DNA of 46,574 bases from Gemmatimonadales bacterium (lineage in GTDB: Bacteria; Gemmatimonadota; Gemmatimonadetes; Longimicrobiales; Gaopeijiaceae), in NCBI GenBank assembly GCA_007692665.1, contig REBP01000110.1, forward strand, positions 1 to 46,574, in the 5' to 3' direction. Below the pieces are notes generated by a model that saw nothing but the letters and a program-made list of their open reading frames with translations, was not told the DNA's origin and did no database searches. Shown piece by piece: positions 40,262 to 46,574 of this stretch (its first letter is position 1; the number at the start of each line of letters is the position of its first letter). Position numbers and translations under genes: made by a program.

Positions 40262-41298
40262 TGAGGGAAGCCCGGGTGGCACGGCGGGTGGCAGGGCGGC
40301 GGGCAGAGCGGGGCGCCCGAAACGGCCGGCTGCGATTCGTCCTTCTTGCCCCGCTCCTGGGCCTGATCCCCGCCTGGGGATGCTCCCCCGCCAGCGGTGT
40401 GGAGGCTCCGGACCTGCCGGCAGCGCCCCGGCTGGAGCGGGTCATCCTCCTCCACGACAACGACACCCACTTTCACGACAACCTTCGGAGCGAGGTTCTG
40501 GACTGGATCGATGCGCTCCGTGCCGGAGCCGACCCGGTGTATCTCCTGAGCGCCGGGGACATCGTGGTTCGGAACGAGGACCGGTGGCCCGCGGGGGCCG
40601 ACATGGCATGGTACGAGGCGGAAGGCCGGCGGATGATGGACCGGATGAACGTCCTGCGCTACGACCTGGCCACCTTCGGGAACCACGAGCTGGACCTCAA
40701 GTTCGCCGGGGGCCGAAACCTGACGCGGGAAGTGCTCGAGGAGGCCAGGTTCCCCTGGCTTGCGGCGAACCTGACCAGCGAGCCGGATCATCTCCCCGCC
40801 CACGAGCCCTTCCGGGTGCTGGGGGGCGGAGACGACGGCCCGAGCCTCGCGGTGCTGGGGCTCACGGTGATCAATTTCGACCCCCTCCCCGGCATGGAAC
40901 AGGAGGACTTCCACGAGGCCACGGCGCGCTACCTCCATCTGGCCGAGGGCCACGACGCCCTCGTGCTCCTCACCCATATCGGGATCCGGTACGAGATCGA
41001 GCTTGCCAACGCATTCCCGGAGATTTCCGTGATCCTGGGGGGGCACACGCACACCCTCCTCCCCGAGGCTCTCCACGTCAACGGGGTGCTCGTGGCCCAG
41101 GCCGGAGGCAACAGCCACATCCACGACGCGATGCGGGAGCCCTTCATGGGCGTGGCCGTCCTCGAGTTCGAGGATCGCCACCTCGTGCGGACGTGCGGAT
41201 GGGTGGTCCGGATCGGGCCGGACGGGGCGCGCCTCGCCGGAGACGTTGCCCCGCGGCGTGACTGGAGTCCCACCGACCCGCCGCGCTGCGCTGCCTGA
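40261..41298 (+). CDS. 5'-nucleotidase-like metallophosphatase, coupled to the TonB receptor
   Basis: 345 residues; ATG 40261 overlaps the receptor stop. A weak lipobox (LGLIPAWGC) follows a long basic N-terminus. All metallophosphoesterase motifs are present: LLHDNDTHFHDN, LSAGDIVV, TFGNHELD, LLTHIGIRYE and VILGGHTHTLLP. It therefore has the catalytic domain of the UshA/5'-nucleotidase superfamily, with two metal ions and His/Asp ligands, but lacks the C-terminal 5'-nucleotidase substrate-specificity domain. It would hydrolyse a phosphomonoester at the cell envelope, perhaps liberating phosphate or nucleoside from material bound or imported with the coupled receptor. Confidence 0.85.
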   Translation: MREARVARRVAGRRAERGARNGRLRFVLLAPLLGLIPAWGCSPASGVEAPDLPAAPRLERVILLHDNDTHFHDNLRSEVLDWIDALRAGADPVYLLSAGDIVVRNEDRWPAGADMAWYEAEGRRMMDRMNVLRYDLATFGNHELDLKFAGGRNLTREVLEEARFPWLAANLTSEPDHLPAHEPFRVLGGGDDGPSLAVLGLTVINFDPLPGMEQEDFHEATARYLHLAEGHDALVLLTHIGIRYEIELANAFPEISVILGGHTHTLLPEALHVNGVLVAQAGGNSHIHDAMREPFMGVAVLEFEDRHLVRTCGWVVRIGPDGARLAGDVAPRRDWSPTDPPRCAA

Positions 41299-41458
41299 AC
41301 CGGCCCTCTCGGGCAAGTCCATCCGTGGGACTGACCGGGGTGGCTGGGGAGTCGACCACCCTATCGGGAGTCAATTCACCAGGAACTTCCACGGGGAGGG
41401 CTCGATGGGAAGCTGACTACCCCCAGCCCCCCCGAAACGGAACCAAACCCCTCTCCCC

Positions 41459-41469
41459 GGTTAGGCTCC
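41459..41469 (+). promoter_or_regulatory. Candidate -10 element GGTTAGGCTCC
   Basis: GGTTAGGCTCC lies about 75 nt upstream of ATG 41543. An ECF-like GGAACC string precedes it by 17 nt (41439-41444), so an extracytoplasmic-function sigma factor promoter is one possibility. Confidence 0.25.
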
Positions 41470-41542
41470 ACCCTGACGCCCGACCCGGCGCACCTGGTCC
41501 CGCACGGCGACGAGGCCCCATCCCCCACTCCGGAAGGACCCC

Positions 41543-42199
41543 ATGACGAGCAGCTCCAACTCCATCGCTGACAACAGCATCGCCGGCACCCTCTCCCGCA
41601 GGCTCTCCCTCGCTCCGCGGCTCCCCGCCCTGGCCCTCGCCGCCTTCCTCGGCCTCGGGCTTGCTGCCTGTGGCGGCGACGGCGACCTGGATTCCCCCGC
41701 TGCGCAGGATCAGCAGGGGATGGAGCAGCCGATCCCCGGGCAGTCGCCCCAGGATCCCGCGGCCCAGATGGATCCCGCGGCCATGGCCCTCGTCATGGAA
41801 GCCCAGGAGATCCAGCAGCGGCTGGCCACCCTTGGAGAGCAGGTCATGGCGGACCCGGAGGTCGCCCAGCAGCTCGAGACGCTCCAGGAGCGCATCGAGA
41901 CCGCCATGCGTGAGGAGGCCCCAGAGCTCATCGACGAGATGCAGACCTTCCAGGCCGAACACGCTGCCGCCACGCAGGCCGGAGACCAGGAGCGCGCCCA
42001 GCAGATCGAGCTCGAGGCGCAGCAGGCGCAGGCCGAACTCCAGCGGGTGCAGCAGGTCGTGCTCGAGCGCCCGGCCATTGCCGCCGAGATCGAAGCCTTC
42101 GAGGAGACCCAGCGGGAGCGCATGATCGCCATCGATCCCGAGGCGGGAGAGCTGCTCGACCGCCTGGAGGAGATTCGCCTGGAACTCGGCATGCCGTGA
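41543..42199 (+). CDS. Coiled-coil lipoprotein
   Basis: 218 residues from ATG 41543 with GGAAGGACC upstream. Signal ends GLGLAAC (lipobox). After a short acidic linker the rest is one long helical region rich in Glu, Gln and Ala, with heptad-like patterns (EAQEIQQRLATLGEQVMADPEVAQQLETLQERIETAMREE; EQERAQQIELEAQQAQAELQRVQQVVLE). It resembles periplasmic coiled-coil proteins that bridge envelope layers or act as spacers. No catalytic motif. Not in an obvious operon; the next gene is convergent. Confidence 0.8.
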   Translation: MTSSSNSIADNSIAGTLSRRLSLAPRLPALALAAFLGLGLAACGGDGDLDSPAAQDQQGMEQPIPGQSPQDPAAQMDPAAMALVMEAQEIQQRLATLGEQVMADPEVAQQLETLQERIETAMREEAPELIDEMQTFQAEHAAATQAGDQERAQQIELEAQQAQAELQRVQQVVLERPAIAAEIEAFEETQRERMIAIDPEAGELLDRLEEIRLELGMP

Positions 42200-42259
42200 C
42201 GCACTCGGGCGCTTCCGGGTCCGCCACCGGCGCCACCGGCGCCACCGGGGGAGTCGACC

Positions 42260-42994
42260 CTACTCTTCCTCTTCCTCTTCCTCGTCCCGGGAGTGCGCGT
42301 AGGCCGCGATCTGCAGGCGGGAGTGCAGGGTGAGCTTCTCCATGATGTTTCGGAGGTGGCTCTTCACCGTGTGAACCGAGATGTGAAGGTCGTTGCCGAT
42401 GGCCTTGTTGCTCATCCCGTCGGCAATGAGCTTGATGACCTCCCGTTCCCGGGGGGTCATGCGCACCCCCTCGTTGTCCTTGGGCAGCCCGGTGGCCACC
42501 ACCTTCCTGGCGATCTCCGAGAAGAGCGAGGCTGTCATCTGGTCCGGGAGAACCTTGAGCCCGCGCGACACCGCCCGGATCGTGTTCAGGACGACGTTGA
42601 GGTCGGCATCCTTCATGATGAATCCGGAGACGCCGGCGCTCACGAATTCCTGGATTTCCTCGTCGGCCGGAAGGAGGTCCATGACGACGACTCGCGCTGT
42701 CGGATAGTCCTTCATGACCTCGCGTGCCACGCGCAGGCTGTCCCCGTTCTCGAGCCCCAGGTCGAGGAGGACCACGTCCGGGGTGGAAGCGGGGTGGAGG
42801 GAATCCTCGCCGCTCGGCGGCTCGGCCACGGCATGGATGTCTGCCGCCTCGTTCAGGATGGCGAGGAGCGCTTCACGGACCAGCCGGTTGTCCTCGATCA
42901 GGGCGACGTTGATCGTCTCGGGAGCCAGCGCGGTCGAGTCCGACGGCTGATCCCGGATGGCCTGGCTCGACGTCGTTCCGGGGTGAGACACCAT
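42260..42994 (-). CDS. LuxR-type response regulator with an altered receiver
   Basis: 244 residues from ATG 42994 (AAGGAT upstream). Receiver domain (about 28-145): acidic pocket ALIEDN, phosphoacceptor site VVLLDLGLENGD (Asp about 77), VVVMDLLPADE, GFIMKDA with the conserved Lys. The Thr/Ser that normally follows the fourth strand is Asp 106, which could change phosphorylation-driven switching. The C-terminal LuxR HTH is typical (MTPREREVIKLIADGMSNKAIGNDLHISVHTVKSHLRNIMEKL). The protein ends in seven Glu residues, encoded by (GAGGAA) repeats. No kinase gene is adjacent, so it is an orphan regulator. An N-terminal Ser/Thr/Pro tail precedes the receiver. Confidence 0.88.
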   Translation of the reverse strand: MVSHPGTTSSQAIRDQPSDSTALAPETINVALIEDNRLVREALLAILNEAADIHAVAEPPSGEDSLHPASTPDVVLLDLGLENGDSLRVAREVMKDYPTARVVVMDLLPADEEIQEFVSAGVSGFIMKDADLNVVLNTIRAVSRGLKVLPDQMTASLFSEIARKVVATGLPKDNEGVRMTPREREVIKLIADGMSNKAIGNDLHISVHTVKSHLRNIMEKLTLHSRLQIAAYAHSRDEEEEEEE

Positions 42995-43079
42995 TGGGAT
43001 CCTTCTGCGAGTCAGGGGGGAGGCCGGGGCGCAGGAGCCCCTCCGGGCATCGCCCGATCTTCGGAGAGGAAGCTCCCGA

Positions 43080-43108
43080 AGTATGATGGAATCCCGTCAC
43101 AAAGCCAA
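43080..43108 (-). promoter_or_regulatory. Candidate promoter for the response regulator
   Basis: TTGGCT (43108-43103, minus) is followed after 17 nt by CATACT (43085-43080). The leader would be about 80 nt and contains a perfect CGGGC-ATC-GCCCG hairpin (43044-43056). Confidence 0.4.
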
Positions 43109-43143
43109 CCGATCCGCGGGCGGCCGGCGTGTCGGCCCCTGTC

Positions 43144-43485
43144 TCAGGGGTCGGACGGCGCCGGCGTCTCCGGGTGCGAACCTCCCTGGATCAGGACCGG
43201 CCCGGTGACCACGAACGGAGCCTTGAGGCGGGTCAGTTCGGCCTCCAGCAGCCTGTTGATCCCGAGGTGCCGATCAGGAGTGTCGCAGACCACCAGGATG
43301 TGGGTCACGTCATCGACACTGACGAGTCGACTCTCCCACGTGCGCGAGACTCGGCGGGCCTGCGTGTGGCCGTCGTCCAGAAGGGTCAGCATCGGACCCA
43401 TGCGGTCACGGGCGATGGGAGGCGTGAGCGCGTAGCCGTAGGTCCAGATGGGGAGGCCCGGATTGCGCCCGGTGTCGGGGGTCAT
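43144..43485 (-). CDS. Hypothetical protein coupled to the AI-2E-type permease
   Basis: 113 residues. ATG 43485 overlaps the TGA of the permease gene (ATGA at 43482-43485), so it is very likely translated after it. The sequence TWESRLVSVDDVTHILVVCDTPDRHLGINRLLEAELTRLKAPFVVTGPVLIQGG looks like a small alpha/beta protein with a buried strand (THILVVCDTP). No signal peptide, no membrane span. I do not recognise the family. Its strict coupling to the permease suggests a functional partnership. Confidence 0.6.
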   Translation of the reverse strand: MTPDTGRNPGLPIWTYGYALTPPIARDRMGPMLTLLDDGHTQARRVSRTWESRLVSVDDVTHILVVCDTPDRHLGINRLLEAELTRLKAPFVVTGPVLIQGGSHPETPAPSDP

Positions 43486-44804
43486 GGCGACGCTCCGGCG
43501 TCGGCGTCGGGGTCGGCGGGGCCGCCGGGCGGTCCGCCGGGCGGTCCGGCGGCGGGCGCACCCAGTCGAGCGCTCATGGGCGCGGCATCATCCACCGGGG
43601 GGAGCCACCGCTGGAAGGCTTCGCCGTAGATCTGCCAGATCGTCACGAAGAGCGCCGCCACGATGGGTCCCACGATGAAGCCCACGGCGCCGAAGAGCAG
43701 GATGCCCCCGAGGGTGCTGAGCAGGATGAGGAGGTCCGACATCTGGGCGTCCCGCCCGATGAGCCTGGGCCGGAGGAAGTTGTCGATGCTGCTCACCACG
43801 ATGGCGCACCAGATCAGGAGCCCGATTCCCGCCGCCGCATCCCCCACCATGAACAGGTAGATCACCGCGGGAATCCAGATGAGGCTGGCCCCGATGGCGG
43901 GAATGATGGACAGGACAACCATGACCGTTCCCCAGAATGCGGGCCCGGGAACCCCGGCCACCCAGAAGGCCAGGCCGGCCACCCCTCCCTGGATCAGCCC
44001 GATGAGGAGGGAGCCCCGGATCGTGGCCCGGCTTACCGAGATGAAGCGCTCGAGGATCTCCTGCTTGTGCGCCGTATCGAGGGGGATGTAGCCGAGGATC
44101 GTCCGGAGGATGCCCGGTCCGCCCAGCAGGAAGTAGAAGAGGGCATATCCGAACACGAAGAGCTGCAGCAGCAGGCTGAGCGCCCCCCGGGTGGCGGCGG
44201 CCAGGACCCCCATGAGGGCCGGACCCGTTCGTCCCGCGGCCTCGCGGAGCTGTTCCGCGAGCGCGCCACCTTCCGGCATCAGGCGCCCGGCGAACGGGAT
44301 CCGCTCGATCCGCGCCTGCAGCTGGTCCATCCGGCCCTCGGACTGGAACCAGACCTCGGCACCCTGGCTGATCTGCACCCCTTCGGAGGCCACGAGGGTC
44401 ATGAATCCGGCGAGCGGAACCCCCACGACCACGAACAGGATCACGATGGTGAACGCCGCCGCCCGGCGCGCCCCCGAGCGAGCGCAGAGCCATTCGTAGA
44501 GCGGGTACGCGAGCCCGGCGAAGATCGCGCCGAGGAGGACCGCCAGCACGAACCGCTTGATGACGAAAAAGAAGAGGACCGAAACCCCGAGCGCCAGCAC
44601 GACGAGAAATATCTGCTGGAAGCGGAGGCGGAGGGCCCCCGGCGGAGCGCCCGCTTCGGCCGGGGTGGGCCGGGGCATGGCGGGGGGCATGGCGGGGTGG
44701 TCACGGGGAGGCGTGCCCGGGCCCTGGCCCCCTTCCGGCAGAGATGCGCCGGAGGAGCCCGGGCGCGGAGGCTCACCGGGGGATGCGGGGGGAACGGGGG
44801 TCAC
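43482..44804 (-). CDS. AI-2E family (PerM-type) transporter
   Basis: 440 residues from GTG 44804; the first 50 residues are Pro/Gly-rich and the real start may be ATG 44690 or 44678. About eight membrane spans. The family signatures are present: QIFLVVLALGVSVLFFFVIKRFVLAVLLGAIFAGLAYPLYEWL, GLIQGGVAGLAFWVAGVPGPAFWGTVMVVLSIIPAIGASLIWIPAVIYLF and DNFLRPRLIGRDAQMSDLLILLSTLGGILLFGAVGFIVGPIVAAL. Relatives move AI-2, ions or small metabolites; substrate not determinable. The C-terminal tail has a GPPGGPPGGPA repeat from a tandem DNA repeat at about 43516-43550. Confidence 0.88.
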   Translation of the reverse strand: MTPVPPASPGEPPRPGSSGASLPEGGQGPGTPPRDHPAMPPAMPRPTPAEAGAPPGALRLRFQQIFLVVLALGVSVLFFFVIKRFVLAVLLGAIFAGLAYPLYEWLCARSGARRAAAFTIVILFVVVGVPLAGFMTLVASEGVQISQGAEVWFQSEGRMDQLQARIERIPFAGRLMPEGGALAEQLREAAGRTGPALMGVLAAATRGALSLLLQLFVFGYALFYFLLGGPGILRTILGYIPLDTAHKQEILERFISVSRATIRGSLLIGLIQGGVAGLAFWVAGVPGPAFWGTVMVVLSIIPAIGASLIWIPAVIYLFMVGDAAAGIGLLIWCAIVVSSIDNFLRPRLIGRDAQMSDLLILLSTLGGILLFGAVGFIVGPIVAALFVTIWQIYGEAFQRWLPPVDDAAPMSARLGAPAAGPPGGPPGGPADPDADAGASP

Positions 44805-44881
44805 GATGGTTCTTGAACCCCGCCCATGACCGGAGCGTTCCTGACCGGACCGGACGTTTCCGACATGGGCGGGACCGAGGA

Positions 44882-45031
44882 TCAGAGGACTCGCCGACCG
44901 GAAATCACGCGGAGGAGCACCACGACGATGGCGATGACGAGAAGGATGTGGATGAGTCCGCCGGCGGAGAAGCCGCCGATGAAGCCGAGGGCCCAGAGAA
45001 TGATGAGAACCAGGACGAGCGTCGTAAGCAT
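44882..45031 (-). CDS. Lmo0937-like small membrane protein (49 aa)
   Basis: A 49-residue frame from ATG 45031 to TGA 44882-44884. It reads LTTLVLVLIILWALGFIGGF, SAGGLIHILLVIAIVVVLLRVISGRRVL: two membrane spans joined by a Gly-rich turn. The ILWALGFIGG...GGLIHILLVIAIVV pattern matches the Lmo0937/DUF5670 family of tiny membrane proteins, which are widespread and often found near stress or envelope genes; function unknown. It lies between the permease and the MCE locus on the same strand. SD is weak. Confidence 0.75.
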   Translation of the reverse strand: MLTTLVLVLIILWALGFIGGFSAGGLIHILLVIAIVVVLLRVISGRRVL

Positions 45032-45191
45032 GGTTGTCTCGCTGTGTCAGGGTGTGGATGGATGGTGTCAGGCTGCTCGAGGTCGTGCGGTCCGGAAACG
45101 TGGCCCACCTGGAAATCGTGGGGAACGGGGAAGAGTGCCCATCGTGAATGGATCGGATCTCGGCATCATGGCCGAACGCGCGAGAGGTCCC

Positions 45192-45881
45192 CTACGGCTG
45201 CGCGACCAGGTTCCCGGCCAGGTCGTCGGCCAGGCGCCGGAGCCCCTGGTCAAGAAGCCTCACCAGGCCGGCGAAGTCTCCGACGGTCCAGCCGTCCTCC
45301 CGGACCTCGGTGGTGCCCCGGGCGAGGAGGGATCCGTCCGAAGCCCGGAAGATCTCCCAGGTGGCCAGCAGGTGCGCCGCGCCCGCGCCACCTTCGATGT
45401 TCTCCGGCGCCGTCCCCTCGAAGCGGAGGATCTGGAGCTGGATGACCTGTTCCGGGGGTGTCCCTCCCGGCCACGGCGCCGTCACCACGCGATGCGTCGG
45501 GGCACGCGCCGCGAGGAGGCCGGCCACGTTCCGGTTGATGGCGCTGCCGAGATCCTCGCCCCACCGGTGATGTTCGGTGAACTCGACCTGATGTTCGCCC
45601 CGGCGGACCACGATGAACGGGGACGCCAGGTAGTCGGCGAGCCTCGGGAGGCGCAGTCCGACAACATGCGGACCGGCATCCGTCGCCGGACGGTCCGTCG
45701 CCGCGCGGTCCGCTGCCGCCCGGTCCGTCGCTGCGCGGTCCGCTGCCGCTGCGGACCCGCCGGACCCCAGCACGTAATGCTGCGGGGGGAGGGCGCCGCG
45801 GCTCAGGCTGAAGCATCCGCCCATGGAGAAGATGGCGGCGAAGATCAGAAGCCGGGTCATGTTTCGGGTCAGGTTCGGCAC
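45192..45881 (-). CDS. PqiC/ABC-type transport auxiliary lipoprotein
   Basis: 229 residues from GTG 45881, with GAGGAG 8 nt upstream inside the end of the MCE gene; ATG 45860 is an alternative. Lipobox SMGGC. After the leader come repeats DRAATDRAAADRAATDRPATD from a 15-bp DNA repeat. The domain is YVLGSGG at the start, then LRLPRLADYLASPFIVVRRGEHQVEFTEHHRWGEDLGSAINRNVAGLLAARAP, IQLQILRFEG and LATWEIFRASDGSLLARG, matching the auxiliary lipoprotein of PqiABC/MCE systems. It would sit at the outer membrane as part of a lipid conduit. The gene starts 4 nt after the MCE gene stop. Confidence 0.85.
   Translation of the reverse strand: MPNLTRNMTRLLIFAAIFSMGGCFSLSRGALPPQHYVLGSGGSAAAADRAATDRAAADRAATDRPATDAGPHVVGLRLPRLADYLASPFIVVRRGEHQVEFTEHHRWGEDLGSAINRNVAGLLAARAPTHRVVTAPWPGGTPPEQVIQLQILRFEGTAPENIEGGAGAAHLLATWEIFRASDGSLLARGTTEVREDGWTVGDFAGLVRLLDQGLRRLADDLAGNLVAQP
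45691..45750 (-). repeat. 15-bp tandem repeat, four copies
   Basis: CGGTCCGTCGCCGCG-type units alternate with CGGTCCGCTGCCGCC-type units (a 30-bp double repeat) and encode the Asp-Arg-Ala-Ala/Thr linker of the auxiliary lipoprotein. Copy number could vary between strains. Confidence 0.8.
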
Positions 45882-45885
45882 GGGG

Positions 45886-46574
45886 TCATCTCCTCGGCGG
45901 GCTGGTCCCGCGGATCAGCATGTCGGGGTTGCGTTCGAGGGTGATCACCAGGGTGCGAAGGGCGTCTGCCGCCTCCCTGAGGCTCGTGAGCGTCTGTTCC
46001 AGCCCGAACCCGATCCCCGAGTCCGTCGAGATGAGCCCCTGGGCATCCTCGATGGTCTTCCGGGCGGCCTGGAGGGTCAGGTTCGTCTCGGCCAGCGTTC
46101 CTTCCATGCCGGCCTGGAGCGGCCCGATGGCGTTGCCGAGGCGGTCGCTCAGCTCCTCGAACTCGACGAGGGTACGGTTGAACGACGCAGCCATTTCGGG
46201 GACCTGGTTGATGGCGGCCTGCAGCTCCGGGGAGCCCACGAGCCGCTCCACCGCCTGGGCCGACGCCACCACCGCCGCGTTCAGCCCCTGCATGTCGACC
46301 TCCTCGAGCATCTCGTTGACCCGGAAGAGGACCTGCAGCACGTCGGCCACGAGGCTTCCCGCCTCCGTGCCGAAGGCCGCGAGGAGTGACGGTGTGGTGG
46401 GGATCTCGGGGTACGGGCTCGTCCTGACCACCTGCGCGGGGGTTTCCCCGTCGGGTCGGAAGGTGAGCTCGATGTAGAGGATCCCGGTGACCAGGCTCTC
46501 CATCTGGAGCTGGGCCCGAAGCCCGTCGGCGATCTGGCTTCGGAGGACCTCGGCGTTGTCGAGCTGGAGGTAGT
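45886..46574 (-). CDS. MCE/MlaD-family lipid transport protein (5' partial)
   Basis: The 5' end lies beyond the window; about 228 C-terminal residues remain. Visible near the window edge are SQIADGLRAQLQMESLVTGILYIELTFRPDG, the conserved end of an MCE domain that forms the hydrophobic ring. The rest is a long helix-rich tail (LVADVLQVLFRVNEMLEEVDMQGLNAAVVASAQAVERLVGSPELQAAINQVPEMAASFNRTLVEFEELSDRL), as in MlaD/PqiB-type periplasmic tunnels. With the downstream PqiC-like lipoprotein it belongs to an ABC-type phospholipid transport system; its ATPase and permease genes would be further right. Its stop and the next start are 4 nt apart. Confidence 0.85.
   Translation of the reverse strand, partial: YLQLDNAEVLRSQIADGLRAQLQMESLVTGILYIELTFRPDGETPAQVVRTSPYPEIPTTPSLLAAFGTEAGSLVADVLQVLFRVNEMLEEVDMQGLNAAVVASAQAVERLVGSPELQAAINQVPEMAASFNRTLVEFEELSDRLGNAIGPLQAGMEGTLAETNLTLQAARKTIEDAQGLISTDSGIGFGLEQTLTSLREAADALRTLVITLERNPDMLIRGTSPPRR

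Overview
The window is about 46.6 kb of very GC-rich DNA (roughly two thirds G+C). High G+C produces long antisense open frames almost everywhere, so genes were chosen on protein content, start signals and neighbour spacing. The cell is Gram-negative with an outer membrane: there are two TonB-dependent receptors, an MCE/Mla-type lipid transport locus, and at least twelve lipoproteins with readable lipoboxes. Six-bladed beta-propeller lipoproteins, a TonB receptor with a carboxypeptidase-regulatory-like N-domain, WD40-like/Ig-like lipoproteins and the high G+C together suggest a Gemmatimonadota-like bacterium. This is an inference from gene content; no rRNA or marker gene lies in the window. 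No tRNA, rRNA, CRISPR array, insertion sequence or phage module was seen.

Layout. 1-2.1 kb: the end of a metallophosphoesterase gene, a propeller lipoprotein and a SixA-type phosphatase. 2.1-5.6 kb (minus): an operon of GMC oxidoreductase, methyltransferase and glycosyltransferase, probably glycan or secondary-metabolite tailoring. 5.9-10.2 kb (plus): small accessory genes (a YdhG/DUF1801-like protein, UbiE-like methyltransferase, DUF1294, a 54-residue Cys protein coupled to a CPBP protease, a zinc-ribbon-like protein, a lipoprotein). 10.3-11 kb: a YafQ/RelE toxin remnant and a short hydrolase-like ORF. 11.2-13.7 kb: a secreted TTHB210-like protein with a partner lipoprotein, convergent with a methyltransferase. 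13.7-19.5 kb (minus): a TonB receptor, an orphan GAF-PAS histidine kinase and a saccharopine-dehydrogenase-like reductase. 19.8-23.9 kb: an NTF2-like lipoprotein, two related membrane proteins, a CIA30 protein, a second TTHB210-like lipoprotein, and a MazE-type antitoxin whose toxin is almost entirely deleted. 23.9-26.8 kb (minus): three tightly coupled ABC transporter genes with no binding protein. 27-28.3 kb: an arginine deiminase family enzyme. 28.4-31.2 kb: an FKBP lipoprotein, a repeat-bearing intergenic region, an unknown gene and a TonB-C-domain lipoprotein. 31.2-37.3 kb: a Vgb-like propeller coupled to a CxxCH protein, another propeller lipoprotein, an unknown lipoprotein and an Ig-like/WD40-like lipoprotein. 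37.4-42.2 kb: a large TonB receptor coupled to a 5'-nucleotidase-like metallophosphatase, then a coiled-coil lipoprotein. 42.3-46.6 kb (minus): a LuxR-type response regulator with an altered receiver, a small unknown gene, an AI-2E-type permease, a 49-residue Lmo0937-like membrane protein, and the end of an MCE/PqiC locus.

Most of the content is envelope biology: import across the outer membrane, lipid transport, surface lipoproteins and sensing. The points most worth following are the cluster of GCGAAnnTGCCAAT repeats at 29.4 kb with a related dyad at 35.3 kb, the paired TTHB210-like genes, the response regulator with a non-canonical receiver, the kinase promoter with a palindrome in its spacer, and two eroded toxin-antitoxin loci.
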